DNA from: Amoebidium appalachense
Taxonomy: Eukaryota > Ichthyosporea
Direction of reading: 5' to 3'
NCBI GenBank assembly: GCA_963693365.1
Contig: CAVNZM010000017.1
Location: 434,001 to 498,000 of the forward strand
DNA length: 64,000 bases
How positions within the stretch are numbered: the first letter of the stretch is position 1; each line of letters opens with the position of its first letter. Under the pieces are notes generated by a model that saw only the letters and a program-made list of their open reading frames with translations, had not been told where the DNA came from and did not search any database. This document shows, one piece after another, positions 51,311 through 61,085 of the stretch. Position numbers and translations under genes: made by a program.

Positions 51311-53222
51311 TTATTCAGCAAGTTGGGATTCTACTCAGCTAATATAGTCAGTAAGATTAACGGCTCTTACCGCGATTGGCATGAATCCGTGGTTGGCCCC
51401 GCAAATTTCAGAACACTGTCCATAATATAATCCTTCTCTTTTAATTAAGAAAGATGTTCCGTTAAGTCTTCCAGGAATTCCATCTATTTTCACTCCTAAT
51501 GCTGGTACTGCTCAACTGTGTATTACATCAGCTGCTGTTACAATCACACGTATATGTGTATGAATTGGTAATACCACTTGGTTATCCACTTCTAATAAAC
51601 GGAAGTCTCCTAATTCTAAATCCTCAGTAGGTACCATGTAAGAATCAAACGCTAACGATGCATTAGTGTCTTTATCTACGATATAATCCGAGTACTCATA
51701 CGATCAGTATCATTGGTGCGATCGACTGTACATTAAGCATCAAATAAATTGACACCCACAAGTGACCCAGTCTGTTGCGACAGGCAAAAAGAAATAAACT
51801 ACCTACCGACAGTCTTGTTCTATTATCTAGATACTTATTGATAATAGAATGTTAACTGTTTTCACTCGTGTCGCCAAAGGAAATAGTAACGACTTCCTTT
51901 AAGAATCCTGTCGGAAACTTAGAGATAAATACACTATTTGCTATTCAGTCTATTTATCTCACGACTATCCTATATATATGAGTGGCTTTATCTTAGATAT
52001 CATCTAAAGTTAAATCCACAGTTAAGAGAACTTTAATACTTTTTAAAGCTAAATATTTATAATCCTAATTTATAGTGCATAGAAGAATGTAAATACGGTA
52101 ATACGAGTTTTTTTAGAGTAGGCATTGAATTTATTTTTATATAGATAGAATATTTATTCTTAATCCAGATCTTTTGAATTGTACAATCTAAGTGAAATTT
52201 ATTCTTAAGAATATTAGTTAAAATCAATACTTCTTCATAACTAAAACTGTTGGTAGATAATCTAACTCCATAAGATGTTCATCCTCCATCGTCCATTATT
52301 CAAACAGCTAATGCTAATGGTGTAATATACCTTTCTAATTCGGCATGGATTATCTTTAAACTCTTTTTGTAAAATTCTCCTTACTCATACAAGGTGAATT
52401 TGTAAAACAATTCGTGTACTCAATTCAAACTTCTAAATGTATAGGTGTTAAATTCATATCCGTAATATATTTTATTCTTTATTTATCTAGTGTATATTCT
52501 AGGCTCTAAATTAGAGCAATATCCTCTAGTTCAGAAAAACTGATATAATCAAAAAAGATAATCTTTATGAATTATACTTTGTCTATAACATATTCTTGTA
52601 CCATTAATAGTTCTTCTGCTCGCATATGCGTCACCTAATAAAGAACCTATTACTACTGATAATACATCGGAATTATGAGGACCTACACGATTAATGGCTT
52701 TTACTCTAGTGTGAAATGCACGTTTATGTATCAGGGATTTCATTAATTAAATCCCACTTTAGCTTCGTATCCAAAAATACTATTTCTTTGACCCCAGGAT
52801 GTTATGCCTGTGGTATCTCTTATTTTATTTAATTCATAGGATTTGGGGCCACCTCTATGATCACCCACTGCTTTGATTGTAATAGCTGGATCAATTACTT
52901 CATCCATTAAATACAATAATTTGAACGATGGGAATGCAATAATGATTAAGATTAATGCTGGTGTAATAGTTCATACGATTTCTAATCATGTCCCATGTGT
53001 CGCATATTTATACATTAATATTGTTCTATGATATTTTATTACAATGTTAGCTAACATTCATAATACCACAGTTAATACTATTATTTGATAAAAAAATAAT
53101 TTATCGTGGAAGAAGATAATCTCTTCTGCTAATGATGAACCTGCATCTTGAAAATTTATTTGATATGGATGTGCCACATCTCATAATGCTATTACTTTAT
53201 TTAATATTGTTAACATCTTCAT
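51311..53222 (-). CDS. cox2: Cytochrome c oxidase subunit II, two exons
   Basis: Exon 1 52863-53222 (ATG 53222), exon 2 51311-51718, about 255 residues, normal for COX2. N-terminal two-helix membrane hairpin ([20 protein letters not shown]... and [20 protein letters not shown]). The intron falls in the conserved AVG/HQWYWSYEYSD site. The copper A site is present ([33 protein letters not shown]). At least six Trp codons are TGA, including two in HQWYWS, so mitochondrial code 4-type reading is required. Ends WVESQLAE-stop. No internal stop or frameshift. Confidence 0.95.
52063..52862 (-). pseudogene. Intron-encoded LAGLIDADG homing endonuclease, degraded
   Basis: Reading from exon 1 continues into the intron ([18 protein letters not shown], then stop), and the frame then shifts to ATG 52743 ([18 protein letters not shown], first motif GSLLGDAYA). 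With TGA as Trp it proceeds through [16 protein letters not shown], then TAA, then [14 protein letters not shown], a second TAA, and the second motif LALAVWIMDDGGW, ending HYKLGL. The second TAA lies within a 33-bp insertion (about 52375-52410) that duplicates TTTTACAAA. Three lesions: a frameshift and two stops. Two-motif LAGLIDADG enzymes cut intronless alleles; this one is probably inactive. Confidence 0.85.
52373..52411. repeat. Mitochondrial hairpin repeat, copy 1 (inside the endonuclease ORF)
   Basis: Core tactcatacaaggtgaatt flanked by short inverted arms. Also at 53315-53346 (same strand, nearly identical) and 53949-53999 (more symmetric version). Confidence 0.8.
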
Positions 53223-53314
53223 TCTTTCCTGCTTGAGCCATCTTAGAGTTGTATTGAAACCCAAAGAGGAGGGGGACCTAATGATGTTCTTATGGGTATC
53301 TGGTCTTTTGTAAA

Positions 53315-53346
53315 ATTCTCCTTACTCATACAAGGTGAATTTGTAG
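53315..53346. repeat. Mitochondrial hairpin repeat, copy 2
   Basis: Shares ttgtaaaattctccttactc and the rest of the unit with copy 1. Lies between cox2 and trnL. Confidence 0.85.
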
Positions 53347-53385
53347 AGTCGATGCTGTTTAAGCTACAGTCGGAAAGCTATCTGT

Positions 53386-53467
53386 ATCTCTGGTGAGACT
53401 CGAACTCACATCTCCAAAGGAGGACGATCTTTAAAATCGTTGCGTATAACCAATTTCGCCACAGAGA
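53386..53467 (-). tRNA. trnL(uaa): Mitochondrial tRNA-Leu(UAA)
   Basis: Cloverleaf on the minus strand: acceptor TCTCTGT/CCAGAGA, D-arm with GGTTATACGC, anticodon arm ACGAT-TTTAAAG-ATCGT with anticodon TAA, long class II variable arm (CCTCCTTTGGAG) and T arm GTGAG-TTCGAGT-CTCAC. The long variable arm confirms Leu. Located between rnl and cox2. Confidence 0.93.
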
Positions 53468-53879
53468 TGGATCGAGACATAATAGTCTCATAAAATTATT
53501 GAAAGCATAGCTGAAGCAATGAACTACGTAAATAGCTTCATTATGAACTACGTTAATAGTTCCGTACTACTAAGCTAAAATCGTTAAAAATCTAACACCT
53601 GTAGCCTTATCAACAGAACGCTATCAGATATCTTCAATCCCATAGTTTCGATCTTGAGATGATTTCAGATCTACTCTATTACAGCGTGGCTACTCAACTG
53701 TACAGATGTTATCCATAATTGATACACCATAGGCTGCAGATTTCTGATCCTTTCGTACAAAGAAATCTTTGGGAATAGATATCAAGAAGTGGCTAGAAGA
53801 TGGAAAAAATACTGTTTCACAACGTATTGACATTACCTGTAAAATTACAAATTCGAACTAGAGTCTCAGTAGAGTCTTC

Positions 53880-53929
53880 TCGCTAAGAGAAAAGTCTTAT
53901 GCTCTTGTCATCATACGACGACAAGCTCG
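53880..53929. repeat. 49-bp inverted repeat, arm 1
   Basis: Contains cttatgctcttgtcatcata; reverse complement of 55496-55545 with one mismatch. The arms lie in different rnl introns. Confidence 0.85.
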
Positions 53930-53948
53930 TATAGTACTCGCATTAAAG

Positions 53949-53999
53949 TAGTTTGAATTTTACAAATTAACCTTGTATGAGTAAGGTTAATTTTACAAA
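53949..53999. repeat. Mitochondrial hairpin repeat, copy 3
   Basis: ttacaaattaaccttg-tatgagt-aaggttaattttacaaa: a near-perfect inverted repeat inside the first rnl group I intron. Confidence 0.8.
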
Positions 54000-54394
54000 T
54001 ATGGATCATATCTTTAAGAATAAATAGATTATTTATCTTACTTCGCGTGTGATCTCTGAGGATCCTACTTTGTTACACATGTAAGATTTGGTTTCCTGCT
54101 GATTGACCTGCTCTCTGTGTAAAGAGCTCTCTGTGTAGAGGGCTCTCTGTGTCGAGAGCTGTTGTACTTTGTTATTGTGACGACTAGGTACCAAATAACA
54201 AAGTTGTATATTTAAGATTATCACTCTTAGAGAGTACTTAAAGTTTTAGGTTGTTCCAGCATATAGCGAAGTTTTTAATATATATATGGCAAATTAAACT
54301 CTCCATTTATATCTGGGCTCACGTTGACCCAGCTCAAGTACCTCTTTAATCTACGAACAGTAGAACCCTTTCTAGCTTCTGCACCAGAAGGATG

Positions 54395-54760
54395 AGATTA
54401 GCCGACCGAATGTGTTATCATAAGGCTCTTTATCCTTATTTCCACAATTTTCATTGTGGTCCAGACTATGTCTTCAACAATCTATATAATAATTGTTGCA
54501 GGGCGCTCGTGGGATGATTATTGGTCCTCTTAGTTCAAATGAATTTAGAGTAGAAAATCCTCACATCCTAGTCGTTGAACGTTCCTATGTACGTTATTCC
54601 TTTTCCATAGGCTTCGCTGCAAGTTGACATGTAATTAAATAATTATTTAGTCTTTCTTGACAATTCACCCTGTTTAACCTCAACTTTGGGTTTTCAATCG
54701 CGGATAGTTACTTTGTAAACTATTTGTCTTTAAGTAGCTTTTCTAATTAGTGCGCAGGCT
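54395..54760 (-). other. Group I intron 2 in rnl
   Basis: Core motifs Q (AACTTGCAGCGAAGCC), R (GTTCAACGACTAGGA) and S (AAGACATAGTCTGGACC) in the right order. The 3' exon begins near GTCGGCTAATCTCATCC. The 5' boundary is uncertain. Confidence 0.75.
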
Positions 54761-54854
54761 CTCAGCCTAAGCTAGCTTGGTACTATGTACCTGCTCACGC
54801 ACCAACTTTAAGAAGACAAATAATATACAAAGAAAGAATATGTACATATTCTTT

Positions 54855-55075
54855 AAACGGTTTCCCAGTTTGTTCAGACTATATTATCACTCAATAATAA
54901 TATTGAGACAGAACGTATAGTCGTTGAGGATCCTACTAGTATATTAATTACGTTGGTTTCCTGCTGATTGTCCATTGTTCATCCTCAAGATTTTCACTAC
55001 TTAAATGGGTTCGATAAGAATAGGACAAATTTAAATGAGTACTTGTGGCTTTAGGAAATCCCAGCATACAGTTCT
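54855..55075 (-). other. Group I intron 3 in rnl (core only)
   Basis: P (GTATGCTGGGATTTCC), Q (AATCAGCAGGAAACC), R (ATCCTCAACGACTATACG) and S (AATATAGTCTGAAC). Ends not determined. Confidence 0.72.
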
Positions 55076-55205
55076 GTTCTACAGAAATATTACTATTTCT
55101 TCACCCCGATATCAAGGTGCCAAACCTAAGCTGCGATATGGACTCTTAGCTCAGATCAGCCTGTTCACGAAGTATAATCTAATTTACATTAGATCGAACT
55201 TCCAA

Positions 55206-55239
55206 GAACCGTACGTGCGACTTTCATCGCATACGGCTC
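55206..55239 (-). ncRNA. Group II intron domain V, copy 1
   Basis: 34-nt hairpin GAGCCGTATGCGATGAAAGT...GTACGGTTC with a GAAA loop, the AGC catalytic triad and the two-base bulge region: a textbook group II domain V. The intron 3' end should lie 40-60 bp further on (about 55150-55170). Confidence 0.88.
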
Positions 55240-55495
55240 ACGCAATCATCAAGAGATTTAATCTATTAGATCCGGGTGTTACTAACACTCCGATATTATC
55301 TCTCCGGTTATTACACCACTGGTGCGCAGTACCAAGCTAGCTTAGGCAATTCGCCTTGCGCACAGGTACACAGTACCAAGCTAGCTTAGGCAATTCGTCT
55401 TGCGCCCGTCAGATCACCTAGTTTAAGTCAGCAAGCTTTCACTTCGTAGCATAACTACTATCTCCTCCATTACAGAAGAGCATTGCGAGTCCCAA

Positions 55496-55545
55496 CGAGC
55501 TTGTCGTCGTATGATGACAAGAGCATAAGACTATTCTCTTAGCGA
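55496..55545. repeat. 49-bp inverted repeat, arm 2
   Basis: See 53880-53929. Nearby, ccaagctagcttaggcaatt also occurs twice (55331-55350, 55378-55397), and part of it is inverted at about 54764-54784. Confidence 0.85.
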
Positions 55546-56371
55546 GAAAGCTCAAAAGAGACTCTTGCTTTTTAAACCTTCTTCTATCTCCTTGGCGATA
55601 CGTTACTTCGCAATAACGCCTCTGTTTACAGAACCAATGAGACTTACCAAGTTCCTACACAAACACATTATAAGCGCCTTAGATTCTATACTATATATAA
55701 ATAAGCATCGACGTTTAACTTACATCAGGGATGCATGCAAGCCTTCCTATTTATACCTCTTCGTATAGTTCACTTTCGTTAATCATAGCACTTTTACATC
55801 ATTCATAGCTTCGACTCTTTTCTCACGATTGTAGTCGTATGAACTAGTACACCCGTAAACGTTCAGGTGACAGAATTACACTGCATTGCTTGTGTAGACG
55901 CGAGTCCTTCGAGCGGAGGCTCTCTGTGACTCTTTCTTGTCGCTTGATGGAAGAATTCTTCCATATATAATCGTATTTATCCCCAACGTACCTTTTATTC
56001 ATTGATCGCTTACTTCTCCTCGAAACATAAGCGGGTCACTAGAAGCTGCTTACACACCTGCTCGACTTGTAGGTCTCACAGTCAATCAAACTTATGCTCT
56101 TACACGACGCTACTCTCCAAGAGAAAAGTAGTAGTTTGACTTTCTATCCCTTTGTTACACTTTAAAAGGGTCTCGCCCCAAGAAAACTAACTGGCATGCA
56201 GTATTAAAGTTAAAGAAAGACTCATAATCAGAGGACGGTATTTCACTGTAGCTTGTCTCCGCTATTCCCGTCTATTCTACACTCAGATCTTCTTTAATAT
56301 GTTACATGCCTATAGTAAAGGTGTAGGGGTCTGTTCCGATAGGTAGGCTTTCTCAAGCTTTCCCCCGGTAA

Positions 56372-56405
56372 GAACCGTACGTGCAACTTTCATCGCATAC
56401 GGCTC
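56372..56405 (-). ncRNA. Group II intron domain V, copy 2
   Basis: Differs from copy 1 by one base in the upper stem. Marks a second group II intron in rnl about 1.17 kb from the first. A 75-bp segment (55586-55660 / 56644-56720) is shared upstream of both, so the two introns look related. No maturase domain recognised. Confidence 0.88.
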
Positions 56406-57214
56406 AAGCACTAAAGTTTAAGGCTCTTTCATCTAGATGGTTTCCAAGAAGAAAGCTACTCATCTGGGTGTTCTGGGATTAATGAAATCCCGAATTAACA
56501 GGGGTGTAAATTAATGAACACCCCAGATAGTCACCTCCGCTAAAAACGGATTTTAGCACCAAATGCAAGTTAGCACCTTTTCAGGTTAATTATTTAATCT
56601 ATCTCCTACGTTACATAAGAGCCTTCGCTTTTTGCATTCTCCTTTATCTCCTTGGCGATACGTTACTTCGCAACAACGCCTCTGTTTACAGAACCAATGA
56701 GACTTACCCTGTTTCTAAATATGCACATCACGATTTCCTTAGGGTCCTACTATACGTCTAGATTTTCTAATCTGTCAGATTGCGTACGAGAACACTCAAT
56801 CTTTTAATCTAGTCGCTTCAACCGTAGATTCACTTTCATTACCCATAGAAATCTAGTTTCAAAGCAGGCTTTACACACAAGTCTTACGGCTCATGCATAC
56901 TGCTAGAAACTCGGAGGGACAGACTCCTCGGTGGAAACTAACTCCACATTACATAATTAGACTTTGCAGGTCGCACTCTCGTCTACCTAGCCATATTACC
57001 GCATCTGCACGGTTAATTCAATTTCATGGATTTGTTCTCAAAGACAGTCAAAGCATCGTTACGTCATCATGCAGGTCTCCAATTACGAGACACCTTTGTG
57101 TTTCGCATTGGCTTAGTTCACCAATACGATCTGTTTACTCCTCGAATCTCTCAAAGATAAAAAACAGCTTAAGCTCACACTTAAGAGCGGACTATCTCAT
57201 CAATGTTGTTTAAA

Positions 57215-57460
57215 ACATAGCTTGGCGTATAGTCTCTGAGGATTCCACTTTCATACCTACCACTTTCTGTGGTATACACTTCCTGTGGTCGTGCTATGTA
57301 TGAATTGGTTTCCTGCGGATTGCTCAATCCCGACCTTGAAATCGATTTCAAGGAGGCAGGACCATTACTTGGTCATACCAACGAAGTCTTACTGACAGTA
57401 CTTAATTAGCTGTCGAGTCTCGTGGGCTCTAAGAGGATCTCCGCATATAGCCAAGTTTAA
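57215..57460 (-). other. Group I intron 4 in rnl (core)
   Basis: P (CTATATGCGGAGATCC), Q (AATCCGCAGGAAACC) and R (ATCCTCAGAGACTATACGCC). The 5' exon GAGCGAAATTCCTC lies just upstream. Ends approximate. Confidence 0.8.
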
Positions 57461-58094
57461 CCTTCCCCTAGTTGAGGAATTTCGCTCATGGCATCAGATT
57501 TATCATACCAATAAATTGACATGGGTGTAAATTAATAAATACCCAGTTACCTGTCTCTTTAAAGGGTTAGAAAGGACTCTGACTTGATAATTTCTTTCGA
57601 AATCCATTAGAGTACACCTTAAACAAGAGAACTCATCCCTTGTCAACTACCGTCTACTCGTTGCTCTTTTACAGTATAAAAATACTGACTTAGATCCGCG
57701 ATATTCCATTTCTCTTTCGATCATCTTTTAACTTATTACCATACATGATTGATTAGATCATCCACTTTTAGCCTTTCGACTAAAGTTTGGTACCAAAAGC
57801 TTTAGGAGGTCTCCGGAATTTGATAGTTGTAGGCACGCGAGTGATGTCCTAAATCACAAAGCACCTTCGCATCCTCAGGAGTAGGACGCCTATCACTAGC
57901 CATTATACAGCCTACCGTTAAATAAGCTGATTTCAGGTACTAGCATTGAGGACACGTCATGTACTATACTTCCTCTTACGAGTTTGCAGTACACTGTGTT
58001 TTTGATAAACACCAAATGTTAATTTAATAGATATGATATATCATTAAACCTCCAGTTTAGGATAACAGCTATAGGACTATTAATCCAAACCAGC

Positions 58095-58295
58095 TTAGAC
58101 TTTAATCTAAGAGCGGACTATATCTCCAATCTGCACGTATAACAGATTGTTTCGCATGTAGTCTCTGAGGATTCTATTAATAGATATTTTATCTAAATTA
58201 GTTTCCTGCGGATTTTCCAATACCAACGTTGTTTTACTGACAAAAGAAAATCCCTGTCTAGTCCCGTGGGTTCTAAGGAGGTTCCCGCATATAGC
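58095..58295 (-). other. Group I intron 5 in rnl (core)
   Basis: P (CTATATGCGGGAACCTCC), Q (AATCCGCAGGAAAC), R (ATCCTCAGAGACTACATGC) and S (GAGATATAGTCCGCTC), all in order on the minus strand. Confidence 0.85.
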
Positions 58296-58450
58296 GAAGT
58301 TTATAGTGGACCATTGTGTTAGTCGCACTTTGCCATTCTCTGCGATACTACTTTCTCAAGCAGTACATACCTTATTCCGAAGTTACGGTATTATTTGTGC
58401 CGAGTTCCTGTGAGAACATTCCATCCACGCCTTGACGCATTAACGTCTGT

Positions 58451-58950
58451 NNNNNNNNNNNNNNNNNNNNNNNNNNNNNNNNNNNNNNNNNNNNNNNNNN
58501 NNNNNNNNNNNNNNNNNNNNNNNNNNNNNNNNNNNNNNNNNNNNNNNNNNNNNNNNNNNNNNNNNNNNNNNNNNNNNNNNNNNNNNNNNNNNNNNNNNNN
58601 NNNNNNNNNNNNNNNNNNNNNNNNNNNNNNNNNNNNNNNNNNNNNNNNNNNNNNNNNNNNNNNNNNNNNNNNNNNNNNNNNNNNNNNNNNNNNNNNNNNN
58701 NNNNNNNNNNNNNNNNNNNNNNNNNNNNNNNNNNNNNNNNNNNNNNNNNNNNNNNNNNNNNNNNNNNNNNNNNNNNNNNNNNNNNNNNNNNNNNNNNNNN
58801 NNNNNNNNNNNNNNNNNNNNNNNNNNNNNNNNNNNNNNNNNNNNNNNNNNNNNNNNNNNNNNNNNNNNNNNNNNNNNNNNNNNNNNNNNNNNNNNNNNNN
58901 NNNNNNNNNNNNNNNNNNNNNNNNNNNNNNNNNNNNNNNNNNNNNNNNNN
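58451..58950. other. Assembly gap, 500 N
   Basis: Exactly 500 Ns, a conventional scaffolding gap, separating mitochondrial rnl from nuclear-type sequence. Open frames across it are meaningless. Confidence 0.99.
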
Positions 58951-59880
58951 ACATCCTCTCGGGCCCAACTTTAGGGCACTATATTTCAATTTTCTCATTA
59001 TCAAATATATAGTTATTTTAGGCTTTTTCATTAGTATGGCAAGAATATTTAGCGATTTTGATGTCATAAAAACAACTAAGCAACGTTTCGATGGTTTTTG
59101 ATGCCTCACAAAATGGCCTTAGGTCCCCTCCAAATTCCGGATTTGAGGTCCGGCAAACAACGCATTATATATATTGATAATACCCCCTTCGAATCATCCC
59201 CCCTCCCCCCCCCCCCCCCCCTGAGTGCAGGCCGTGACGTAGCTACGGTAACGTTAACCCTGCAGAAGGCAACAAAAATGTATTAATTACTAGCACTGTA
59301 CATGTGTTCATAGTGCAGCTTGCACCACGTATCATCTCAGCAACTTTAAAGTAGTCACAAAGTTTAGTTATTTTCATTATTTTCATTGCTCTGAACTCTA
59401 TTACTCTGAAACGATCACCGTGCATGTGCCGCAAAATAATAACCCTATATGTGTGCAGCTGCAGCCTGCAGGTTCGACTCGCTGAAAAGACAATTGTCAG
59501 TGTGCATGCTGATCCGACGCTTGCAGCTGCAGCTAGCCTCTGCACCTTAATACTTGCCAAGTGAATGCTCTTACACTTGATCATCATTCACTCAAAAAAC
59601 CGAGGACCGACAGATTAAATATTAATGTCGATCCGAACGATCAGCAAGTGTCTATGTGTACTACTATATACACACACACGTTAAAAAGCGAAGCTATCAG
59701 TTACAAGGCACACCTGCTGCACTGGCACACATACACACACACACCGGCAGATCGAGAATAGGGAGAATAGGGAGAGCGCTGATGGTGGTGGTGGTGTGTG
59801 TGTGTGTATGTGTGTGGGGGGGGGAGGGGGGCAGGGGTGTAAAGTGTTCTCTCACTGCAGACTGATATTATTCCATGATG
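58951..59880. other. Unique sequence upstream of rabenosyn locus 2, no gene seen
   Basis: AT-rich with one poly-C tract (about 59199-59221) and a G-rich run at 59817. No exon with a family signature. Earlier rabenosyn exons (C2H2 region) may lie here or beyond the gap. Confidence 0.55.
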
Positions 59881-60040
59881 CAGGGGTTGTGTGTCGACTG
59901 ACGGATAAATTTAAAGCAAGAAGTAAGAAGAGAGCAAGCCAGCTGGAAATAGACACTAACCGCCTGTATGGAAGACTACAGAAGGTAGAAGAACACACAT
60001 GCACATGTGCACACACACACACATACGGACACGCGTGCGC

Positions 60041-60094
<54 letters not shown>

Positions 60095-60260
60095 CGAAAA
60101 TGAACTGCTGTTCATGTACTTGCCTGGTTTACCAAACAAGCAACCCGTATCCCCCCCGCCCCCCCCCCCCCTCCCCCCCCCCCCCCTCTCCCCACCCCCT
60201 TCCCTCTTCCCGCCCCCCGCTTCTGAGAAGAATGAGGTATTAACATCCTGCATCGTTTCA

Positions 60261-60336
60261 CCCGGACACGTGTGCAAAGACAACACACAACCCATACTGT
60301 GTGAGTTGTGTGTTGTCTTTGCACACGTGTGTGGGT
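60261..60336. repeat. Long perfect hairpin
   Basis: 26-bp arms (60266-60291 and 60305-60330; ACACGTGTGCAAAGAC... against its exact complement) around a 13-nt loop. The arms extend a few base pairs outward (CCC/GGG). Located in an intron of rabenosyn locus 2. Confidence 0.92.
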
Positions 60337-60524
60337 AAAACCTCTGGCAGTTTAGCGTTTTATGTGTATGTAGATATGTGGATGTTGGTAAGCCAGAGAG
60401 GAGATTATCGCCATCAAAAGTTTTTGTGTTCTTGTTCGTGCAAATGTAAATAGACGTGATGCACATTTTGGCCTAATGCACTGCACGTGTTGATCAGTGC
60501 ACGTGCTGATCTCATGTGTTGCAT

Positions 60525-60630
60525 ATGTGAAAATGTTACATATGTGAATTCGTTACACGTGTGAATTCGTTGCACGTGTGAATTTGTTGCACGTGTGAAT
60601 TTGTTACACGTGTGAATTTGTTGCACGTGC
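60525..60630. repeat. ~18-bp tandem array (acgtgtgaatttgttgc)
   Basis: About six copies, alternating ttgcacgtgtgaa and ttacacgtgtgaa, in an intron of locus 2. Confidence 0.85.
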
Positions 60631-61085
60631 CAACCTAACACACTGCACATGCAGGCCGGGGCGTTGGTTGCTGCCGACACGAAGGGCCTACTTGGTGAGG
60701 GTGCAAAGGCACGCACAGAGGCTGCGGCAATAGGCAATGACCCTTTTCCTCCCCCCGCAAACCCACACACACACACACACACACACACACGTGTGTGAGA
60801 GAGAGAGATGAATTAACACGCTTTCACTTGCTCACACACACTGTTAACGCCCGCAAGCACATGCACATATACACACCCCAACACCAGCCAAGCCAACACC
60901 AAGTATGTGTGTGTGTGAGGGAACAAAGAGGAGACACCGCAAAGGAGGGGGGAGAGGGGGGGGGGGGGGGGGGGGGGGGCAAGAAAGTAAAGAAATACAA
61001 GTTCAGGAATTCGCGACACATGAAGCCAATGCCTAGTTTCAGGCGCCTAGTTCACACCTCTCACACACTGTTTTTTTTCTTGCAG

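Larger units (their letters stand above)
51719..52862 (-). other. cox2 intron (group I, LAGLIDADG-bearing)
   Basis: 1,144 bp between codons for Gly and His of AVG/HQWYW. It carries a LAGLIDADG reading frame, the usual cargo of mitochondrial group I introns. I did not fold the core helices, so the class rests on the endonuclease. Confidence 0.75.
53838..54303 (-). other. Group I intron 1 in rnl
   Basis: Inserted after GAGCTGGGT of domain V; the exon resumes at ACGTTGTGAAACAG. Core motifs: P (CTATATGCTGGAAC), Q (AATCAGCAGGAAACC), R (ATCCTCAGAGATCA). Contains a hairpin repeat and one arm of a 49-bp inverted repeat. No ORF. Confidence 0.8.
50115..58450 (-). other. Mitochondrial DNA block (NUMT or chimeric join)
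   Basis: Base composition drops to AT-rich without C/G homopolymers. It carries cox2, trnL and rnl, all on the minus strand, plus tandem repeats. cox2 is intact only with TGA read as Trp. Left edge: an abrupt join inside a nuclear exon. Right edge: a 500-bp N gap. Intact cox2 suggests genuine organelle DNA or a very young transfer. Confidence 0.88.
53590..58450 (-). rRNA. rnl: Mitochondrial large-subunit rRNA, 3' two-thirds, with many introns
   Basis: Minus-strand landmarks: GTAACTTCGGAATAAGG (58360-58385, matching E. coli ~1670), ATGAGCGAAATTCCTC (57475-57495, ~1935), the peptidyl-transferase segment CTACTGTTCGTAGATTAAAG, GGTACTTGAGCTGGGT (54300-54360), TACGTTGTGAAACAG (~53825) and the sarcin-ricin loop TTGTACGAAAGGATC (~53750). 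The 3' end is about 53590, 120 bp before trnL. Exons are scattered through at least five group I and two group II introns. The 5' part lies in or beyond the N gap. Boundaries are approximate. Confidence 0.88.

Noticed and set aside
55035-57213. Plus-strand ORFs of 67-106 codons in the mitochondrial block
   Set aside because: Antisense to rnl and its introns; no protein motif with either genetic code.
58372-59109. ORFs of 187-245 codons made mostly of X
   Set aside because: They span the 500-N gap.
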